From contig MNCI01038357.1 of assembly GCA_015680685.1 (NCBI GenBank), positions 22,126 to 86,125 of the forward strand: a DNA stretch of 64,000 nucleotides, written 5' to 3'. Of the stretch, positions 57,544 to 64,000 are shown piece by piece. Within the stretch, counting starts at the first letter, position 1. Each line of letters begins with the position of its first letter. Below the pieces are notes generated by a model, which was not told where the DNA came from, did not search any database, and saw nothing but the letters and a program-made list of their open reading frames with translations. This stretch comes from Gnetum montanum. Taxonomy: Eukaryota > Streptophyta > Gnetopsida > Gnetales > Gnetaceae. Position numbers and translations under genes: made by a program.

Positions 57544-58340
57544 CTATGTACACGGGATTGTGTTTGGTATTTTCCAGCTTCCGGCATTTTCCGTCGTTAC
57601 ACTGTGTAACTTGTCAGTCAATTTTGCTATAAACCTTCTGATGGACTGCACTCTACCTTGTAACTCGCATAATTCAGTGCATGTGAATTCTTTGAAGTTA
57701 ATCCCTTTCTTCAGTAGATGTTGCATGGGGTGTAACTTGTCAGTCAATTTTGCTATAAACCTTCTAATGAACTGCACTCTCTACCTTGTAACCTGCATAA
57801 ATTTTTAAGATTTGTAGGTGGCACCAGGTTAACGATGGCTTTGACTTTGTCAGGGTTCACTTGTATTCCAGCCTCCGATACTACAAACCCTAACATGTGT
57901 CTGGTTCTCACCCTGAAGACACACTTCTTTGGATTAAGGCATAAATTGTGCATCTGACAATGCTTGAGAACTACACCTAGATCATTGGGATGATCAGTGG
58001 CTTCTTTATATTTCACTGCTATGTCATCCACGTAATCGTTCAGCATTTCTAGGATGTAGTCACTGAAGATGTAAGTCATGGCTTGTTGGTAGGTTGCTCC
58101 GGCATTCTTGAGCCCAAAAGGCATCATAGTGTAACAAAAGGTACCCCATGGGGTCATGAAGGTTGTTGTTAACTGATGCTATAAGTTGATGAGAATTTGG
58201 TTGTAGCCAGAGAAACCATCCATAAAGGATAACAGAGCATGACCAGCTGTAGTGTCAATGAGTTGATCGATACTCGAAAGTGGAAAATCATCTTTGATTG
58301 TTGCCTTGCTCAGATCTTGGAAGTCTATATTCCATGCTGC
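57544..58340 (-). pseudogene. Second RT copy fused after integrase (minus-strand Tat element)
   Basis: Minus-strand RT core: IDFQDLSKATIKDDFPLSS near 58300, LSFMDGFSGYNQI near 58210, TPWGTFCYTMMPFGLKNAGA near 58110-58150 and DYVDDIAVKYKE near 58030. It joins directly to the C-terminal end of integrase (KAFKLA) at about 58340. It ends soon after the RT palm in a 127-bp tandem duplication (57604-57790). The same RT segment occurs again at 60620-61170, so it is a true duplicate. Confidence 0.85.
57604..57795. repeat. 127-bp-period duplication of the RT/RNase H linker
   Basis: TGTAACTTGTCAGTCAATTT recurs at 57604 and 57731, and again at 60579 in the main copy. On the minus strand each copy encodes RRFIAKLTDKLH. 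Confidence 0.9.
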
Positions 58341-59335
58341 CAGCTTGAAGGCCTTGTTCCCAAAGGCTTTTGTGACCATGTATGGACCTTCCCATTTTGT
58401 TGAGAATTTGTTCATATGCTCATGGACAGCCTTGAGAATGAGGTCTCCCTTCTGTATTGGCCGCTGATGCAGATTTGCATGATGTTTCTGCCGCTACTTG
58501 TTTTGATAATGCTCTATGTGATATAGTGTCTGTGCATGCTCCTCCTCTATTGAGTCGAGGTCGATGATCTTTCACTCATTGTTCTAGGCTTTGCTCATGA
58601 CATTTGATAGGATCATCCAGAGTGATGGCACCTACAACTCAAGAGGTAACACCGCTTCAGATCCATAAACAAGTCTACAAGGTGTCTTACCTGTCGCAGT
58701 CCTACATGTCATCCTTTAAGCCCACAACACATAGCGGATTTGCTCATGCCATCGACTCTTGCTGTTGTTAAGAATTTTCTTTAGCAAGTTGATGATGGAC
58801 TTTTTTGTAGCCTCTGCTTATTCATTCGCCTACGGGTAATATGGCAAGGAGAACGATTGTCTGATGCCAAGATTGTTGTAAAAGGTTTGGGTTTTTGCAC
58901 TACTAAACTGTGGCCCGTTGTCTATCAAAATAGTCATTGGAAGCCCAAACCTTATCATGATGTTATCCAAGATGAAGTGGCAAATATACTGAGATTTAGT
59001 CTTCCTTAGGGGGATAGCCTCTACCCATTGAGTAAAATACTTAGTGGTGATGATGATGAAGCTATGCCCTATGGAAGACTTAGGCGTGATAGGTCCTATG
59101 ATGTCTAGTCCCCATCATTGGAAAGGCCACGTGATCTGCATCAGATGTAATTCTATAGGTGAAACATGTATGAGATTTTCATATCTTTGGCATGTATCAC
59201 ACGTCTTGACTTTGGCTAGGCAATCACACTCCATGTGAGGCCAATAGTACCCTAGACGTCTAATTTTTGCAGCCATGGCTCTAGGTGCTATGTGTCCACC
59301 ACACAGTCCCTCGTGTACTTCATTAATCACCTTCT
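58341..59335 (-). pseudogene. Integrase of minus-strand Tat-type gypsy element
   Basis: H2C2 region at 59115-59330: VHEGLCGGHIAPRAMAAKI and CDTCQRYENL. Core: TILIDNGPQFSS near 58920, then a region near 58800 with stops, and GKTPCRLVYGSEAVLPLEL near 58670. C-terminal KFSTKWEGPYMVTKAFGNKAF at 58345-58410. Decayed by stops. Confidence 0.85.
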
Positions 59336-59599
59336 AGTCTTGCTCTTCATTTACGCATGCTAGCAATATCCCATCATAGGAGCATTTTCATAGGGCGTTG
59401 TCTCCCATAAGCACATATTGCCGAGCATGCTTATGGATCGCATCTCTCTGAGTAGAAGTCAATCCACTTGGGGGCTCGCCATGTTGCAGGTAGGCTTTAA
59501 TGTTGGTGTACCATTCCTGGGTATCCGCAGCATTGATAGAGGCTACATGTACCGCTTGAGTGATAGGCTCTGCACACTCGATAATTGAGGTTGGAAAAC

Positions 59600-60040
59600 T
59601 TGTGAACAAGTATGGTGGAACATTTAACGCTAGGGTGGCCAAGGCGTCTGCTATAGTGTTTTCATTGTGTGGCACGTGTTGCACGTCCGTTGTTGCAAAT
59701 TTTTTGAGTTGACTTTTTGCTAAGTCGCAGTAGGGCTGCAGGTGTATAGCCTTGTAGGCTTGACCTCGGTGATTTGATTCACAACTAGTTGTGAATCTCC
59801 ACAAATCGCCAGGTGTTGTATGCTTAATTCTTGGGTTGCTAAGAGGCCCCTAAGTAACCCCTCATACTCTGCCACATTATTTGTATAAGGGAATGTAAAA
59901 CGATAAGCAAAAGGATGCATTTTCCTAAAGGGGAATGAAATGAAGACGGCTGCACTACCCCCTCAGATGGTCGAGGCATCGTCAAAATGCAAAGTAGCTT
60001 CAAGATGTGATGGGATGACGTTGATAGTGCTAACATGCTC
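59600..60040 (-). pseudogene. Archaeal-type RNase H after gypsy RNase H (Tat element)
   Basis: Reads FDDASTI near 59985 (first Asp), FPYTNNVAEYEGLLRGLLA near 59870 (Glu), LAICGDSQLVVNQI near 59780 (second Asp), and VPHNENTIADALATLAL near 59640 (last Asp). All four catalytic acids are visible across two frames. It lies between gypsy RNase H and integrase, the usual Tat/Ogre order. Confidence 0.85.
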
Positions 60041-60149
60041 GTTTGGGAATTCGGGATCTATGATTAACTGGTTGTTGATGGGTGAGGTTGTAAATTGCGT
60101 TGCCATATCTTGACCTTTCGTTGATGATTGGCTCACATAATGCAAATCG

Positions 60150-60600
60150 AATTCCGCTGTTATTACTTTCCACTGGGCTATCCTACTACTTTCATACAGG
60201 TTGTTTGTGATAGCTTAGAGTATATTGCTCTTGCAAATAATGTTAATCTTGCTACGAAACAGGTAGTGTCTCCACTTCTTTAATGTAAACACTAAGGCAA
60301 GGTAGTTTCTCTCCACCTCATTGTATTTCTCCTCATACGCTATTAGTGCATGACTTAGTCAGTACATTGATATCTCAAAACCGTCATCCCGTTTCTGACA
60401 TAACAGTGCCGTGATAGACGTGTCTGAGGTGGCAAGGTAGATGAGGAAAGGCTTATCCCTCTGTGGTGGGTAAACAGTTGGGAGGTGCAAAAGGTCTTTC
60501 TTCATATCATCAAAGGCTTTTTGGCATTGTTTTTTCCATTCGAAGTTAACCCCTTTCTTCAGTAGATGTTGCATGGGGTGTAACTTGTCAGTCAATTTTG
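60150..60600 (-). pseudogene. Gypsy RNase H of minus-strand Tat element
   Basis: Reads VNFEWKKQCQKAFDDMK near 60520, KPFLIYLATSDTSITALLCQ near 60420 (the D-A-S region with T for A) and HALIAYEEKYNEVERNYLAL near 60330. It continues to a W-K region at 60180. Confidence 0.85.
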
Positions 60601-61740
60601 CTATAAACCTTCTGATGAACTACACTCTACCTTGTAACCTGCACAATTTCTTAAGATTTATAGGTGGCGCCAGGTTAGCGATGACCTTGACTTTGTTAGG
60701 GTCCATTTGTATTCTAGCCTCCAATACTACAAACCCTAACATGTGTTTGGTTCTCACCCCGAAGACACACTTCTTTAGATTAAGGCATAAATTGTGCATT
60801 TGGCAACGCTTGAGGACTACACCTAGATCGTTGGGATGATCAGTGGCTTCTTTATATTTCACTGCTATGTCATCCACGTAATCGTTCGGCATTTCTAGGA
60901 TGTAGTCGCTGAAGATGTAAGTCATGGCTTACTGGTAGGTTGCTCCAACATTCTTGAGCCCAAAAGGCATCATAGTGTAACAAAAGGTACCCCATGGGGT
61001 CATGAAGGTTGTTTTTAACTAATGCTCTGAGTTGATGCGAATTTGGTTGTAGCCAGAGAAACCATCCATAAAGGATAACAGAGCATGACCAACTATAGTG
61101 TCAATGAGTTGATCGATATTCGGAAGTGGAAAATTGTCTTTGATCGTTGTCTTTTCAGATCCTAGAAGTTTATATAGATTTGTATTGCTCCCATGTTTTT
61201 AGAAACTACAACGATGTTAGACACCCATTTCGAGTAATCAACTACCTGGATGAAACTAGCCTAATATAGCTTGGTGATTTCATCTCGTATGGCTAGTGTG
61301 ATCTCTGGTTTAACCTGGTGAGCCTTTTGCTTAACTGCTTTCATGCATAGGTCTAAGACGATGTTATGTTGTATCAGCTTCGGATCTAAACCCGGCATGT
61401 TGCTATATGACCATGCAAAGACTTCAATGTTATCTTACAGAATTTTGACTACATCTTTGTGCATCTGCGAATCTAGGAGGGAACTAAGTTTCAATGTTTT
61501 TATCTTCCCCCTTGATGTGGTCACAGGCGTTTCAATGAAAGGGTCCTCAGTTACATCCCCGACCTCTAAATCTAGGGCTTGGACAAGATGCTTAGGCCAG
61601 TTTGGGAATGCTTCTAAGGATGCTATAGTGCTAACTGTAGGTGATTCCCAGTCTATTAGCTCTTGGTTCAATTGTCTTATGAGTTTGCCGTGTGGACCTA
61701 TTAAAGCTAAATGTTAAGAGAGATCATGATGGATTTCCAT
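60601..61740 (-). pseudogene. Reverse transcriptase of minus-strand Tat element (main copy)
   Basis: N-terminal linker at 61435-61671 includes the LD.E.G...E/D-P-F stretch. Then MPGLDPKLIQHNI near 61380, QAHQVKPE near 61320, a YINF.DL segment near 61170, LSFMDGFSGYNQIRI near 61060, TPWGTFCYTMMPFGLKN near 60980, and DYVDDIAVKYKEATDHPNDL at 60850-60890. Some stops. This copy precedes RNase H, aRNH and integrase in normal order. Confidence 0.87.
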
Positions 61741-62230
61741 TCTTGCTCAACCTGCCAAAATGAGATGAAAGTCTAGTTAAGAGATACTTGTTTGTAGTAA
61801 CTATGCATAGCAAAAATTTGCAAAGTAGGAACGAAATGTGAACAATAGAAATAAGTAGAAAGTATGATAGAAAGCTTAAGATTTGCCAGTTTAAGGTCAT
61901 GGTGGACCGCCTAGAGGTAAAAATGCAAAACTACTAGTATAAAATGCGAAAACCTACTAGTTTAATATCTTTGCAGATTGCCAACAGGTTGGAGTATTAG
62001 TTTAAGGTCGTTGTGGACTGCCAGAATGTGAAATTTTTAGGGTGCTACTTTAAGGTCTTTGCGGACCGCTAATGAGATATTTTTGTGAAGGTAAATAGCT
62101 AGTTTGAAGTGTGTCAAGGCTTTTCGCTTGGGCCCACCTGCTTTAATGCGAACAGTGCTACTATGCCGTGGCAGGCATGCTACACTATACGTAACACCCC
62201 ACATTAATCAAGGAGAGAGGAAGGTGATTC
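61741..62230. repeat. Short degenerate repeats upstream of Tat element pol
   Basis: AGTTTAAGGTC plus (C/T)TTG(T/C)GGAC(C/T)GCCA-like units at about 61888, 61959, 61999 and 62048, spaced 40-71 bases apart. No gene seen. Confidence 0.55.
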
Positions 62231-63518
62231 GACATAGCAATGAAGAAAGAGTTGGCAAGTGAGATGATGGCTCCTAGGAAAGAACGCAAACACCTGGCAC
62301 TTGCCAAGGTCGATGAAGTGAAAGAAACCCTAGGGCATGTGTCACAGGTGCACGTTGTGGTGCAAGAGGAGACACTGTTGGCCTGGTAGGCTACTATGCT
62401 CTCTCTATTTTCTTATGCCTTTATTATTATTTCTACTTTCTTTGTTTTTTTTTCTACGATGTTTGTTTTTCAATCTCTATTTTCTGTCATTGTTTTGTTG
62501 TTATTTTGGCCCTTACACCATCGCTGTTGCCATTTCAACCATGATGGACGTATGGACACTATGCTAAGGCTGCATGCAATGTCACCCAAACCTCCATTGC
62601 TGCAAATTTCATTGCTGCAGAGGCTTGGAAAAGTTGAGCCACTTGGCATGCAAATAGCGTAGTGTACAACCCCAGGAGGGTTTGGCCACGTGCGTGATGT
62701 GACAGTGTAACACATGTTTTGTCACGGCATGATGCTAATTGCTTTATCAGGTAGATTTGTTGAATTGATAAAGTGTATTAAATTCTTCTTTGTTTAAAGA
62801 TTTGTGTTTAGTTTTTTTGTTGCTACGCTAAGCCAATTCTGCTACACTATCGCTTTCGTATTTTTTTGCTACGCTATATGCATGAAGAGAATTGTGTTAC
62901 GCTATCTGCTAAATGCTAATTTTTGCTATGCTATATTTGAACTTCACTTGAACATGTTATTAACATTTGCTATTGTGTTGTGTAGGGTGGTGCTAAGGCC
63001 AATCTTGATTATCCTAGAAATCGTAGGGGTCCTGTGCTACATAAGTGAACCAATGGCTAATGTCCCTCCATCCCATGCACATGCGTGGCAGTAGGCAGTT
63101 TGGTTTTGGGAAGGAGCGTAGGACTTTCTACAATTTCTCCTCCAGCGCATCACTGTTATCGTTTGGTCACACTTGATGAAGGAGGTAGCAGTAGTCATAA
63201 CAGAAACCTTGTTGCTTGGGGCAAATCGGGGTATTCTGAGATTTTTGATGAATGGAGCAATTAGTAGTGGGCAAGGAGAAGGATCTAGTCAACGCCCAAA
63301 AAATTTGAGATGTTTGGCTTGGATCTGGAAGATACCTGAGTATAATTGCTACCATCCATACAACACTTTGTTTATTGCGCATAACATGGGAACGTGCTTC
63401 TAGAACCCACCAGGAACCGTTTACTGTGCCAGCGGGTGAGTTTTGTAGACATGTTCCACTACGCTGTGCAATGTTTGCTATGCTACATAAATGTTAATAG
63501 TGTGTTTTTGTTACTAGG

Positions 63519-63791
63519 TTTTTCATCAACGAAAATAGAATTCATGGTGATATGGATGTGTTGGCCTTAGCACAGATGGTACTGCAAGAGTTTTCTGCCA
63601 CTGAGAATATGTGCGCAGGTGTGATAGGCCAATGCGGGGGTAAGTACAAAACCTATCCAACATGGTATTTCAAGTTCTACGATAGATGCAAGGAGTCCGG
63701 TTGGTTGGATGGGGGATGAACACCCTTTAAATTGATCATCGTTGAAGATGTCTTGGTTGATCTTCTGCCATTTTTGTCACCGTTTAGACCT
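63519..63791 (+). pseudogene. Best-preserved exon of the unknown gene
   Basis: Bounded by TTACTAG acceptor and GTAAGC donor; 273 bases, 91 codons equivalent with one stop (TGA in ...WLDGG-stop-TPFKLII). Aromatic and cysteine-rich in the middle (GGKYKTYPTWYFKFYDRC). Confidence 0.6.
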
Positions 63792-63988
63792 GGTAAGCTA
63801 AATAGTAAACTACTGCATGTTCGAATGTTTTTCCTATTTTTTTTGTTTTTCTGCTGCTTATGCCTTGTCTAACTAGTTTTCTACTTTTTTTTGAATTTTC
63901 GTGCAAACTGCTGTAGTTGCAAAGAAGTCTGAGGAGGTGATGCTGATCACCTCCAAGCATCAAGAGGCCAAAATCTACTTTAAGTACC

Positions 63989-64000
63989 GGGGGGGGGGGG
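63989..64000. other. Run of G at the end of the window
   Basis: Twelve consecutive G bases after TAAGTACC. A homopolymer this long in AT-rich DNA may be a sequencing or contig-end artefact. Confidence 0.6.

Larger units (their letters stand above)
62243..64000 (+). pseudogene. Decayed intron-containing coding region, family unknown
   Basis: Candidate first exon at 62243-62347 (MKKELASEMMAPRKERKHLA) before a possible donor CAG/GTGCAC. A long frame then follows a TTGTGTAG acceptor at about 62986 and runs to 63435, with stops TAG at 63092, 63125 and 63401. It ends at a donor (GG/GTGAGT), giving NPPGTVYCASG. An intron of about 80 bases leads to exon 63519-63791 (FFINENRIHGDMDVLALAQ and then CGGKYKTYPTWYFKFYDRC), which has one TGA where Trp is likely, and ends CCTG/GTAAGC. 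The next exon starts at about 63917 (VAKKSEEVMLITSKHQEAKI) and runs off the window. Splice phases agree across both junctions (2, then 1). I do not recognise the family. It could be a host gene or a transposon ORF. Confidence 0.55.

Overview
This is plant nuclear DNA, AT-rich and repeat-dense. A conifer or other gymnosperm fits best. That is inferred from a CYP716/CYP725-type cytochrome P450 with a transposon-filled intron, from the large load of old nested LTR and LINE elements, and from the near absence of other genes. I see no bacterial operon, CRISPR array, tRNA or rRNA. One gene reads as intact; almost everything else is transposon sequence at various stages of decay.

Layout. (1) 1-3.2 kb: a decayed LINE on the minus strand, with a reverse transcriptase part and a separate endonuclease part. 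(2) 3.56-22.03 kb: a Ty3/gypsy element with tRNA-Asp-type primer site, gag, pol and a long extra ORF after integrase. Its right LTR is split by a shorter relative (15.89-21.77 kb), which is bounded by a perfect 5-bp target duplication and keeps gag and an internally deleted extra ORF but has no pol. (3) 22.4-27.75 kb: the P450 gene, minus strand, three exons, predicted 493 residues with all core P450 motifs. Intron 1 (3.4 kb) holds a LINE in the opposite orientation. (4) 27.9-29.5 kb: another LINE just upstream of the P450 promoter. (5) 29.8-34.4 kb: gene-free DNA with small tandem repeats and a 482-base gap. (6) 34.4-47.6 kb: a second, broken copy of the P450 locus. Fragments of exon 2/intron 1 and exon 1 lie either side of a minus-strand copia element, and the upstream DNA is split by a plus-strand copia element (40.45-46.82 kb) with a perfect 5-bp target duplication. 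(7) 47.8-55.5 kb: an inverted repeat, tandem repeats, and a decayed gypsy element that carries an archaeal-type RNase H before its RT. (8) 56.2-56.8 kb: a dense TACGC/GCGTA motif cluster. (9) 57.5-61.7 kb: a minus-strand Tat-type gypsy element with order RT-RNH-aRNH-INT plus a second RT fused after integrase. (10) 62.2-64.0 kb: a decayed, intron-containing coding region of a family I do not recognise.

How the parts relate. The P450 locus appears to have been duplicated in direct orientation. One copy kept its reading frame; the other was broken up by retrotransposons and truncated. The P450 would be an ER-anchored oxidase of triterpenoid or diterpenoid (specialised) metabolism; the substrate cannot be read from sequence. 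The retroelements carry many in-frame stops, a large share of which look like C-to-T or G-to-A changes, as expected for long-methylated DNA. Coordinates inside decayed elements are approximate; LTR ends, target duplications, primer sites and P450 splice junctions were placed base by base.
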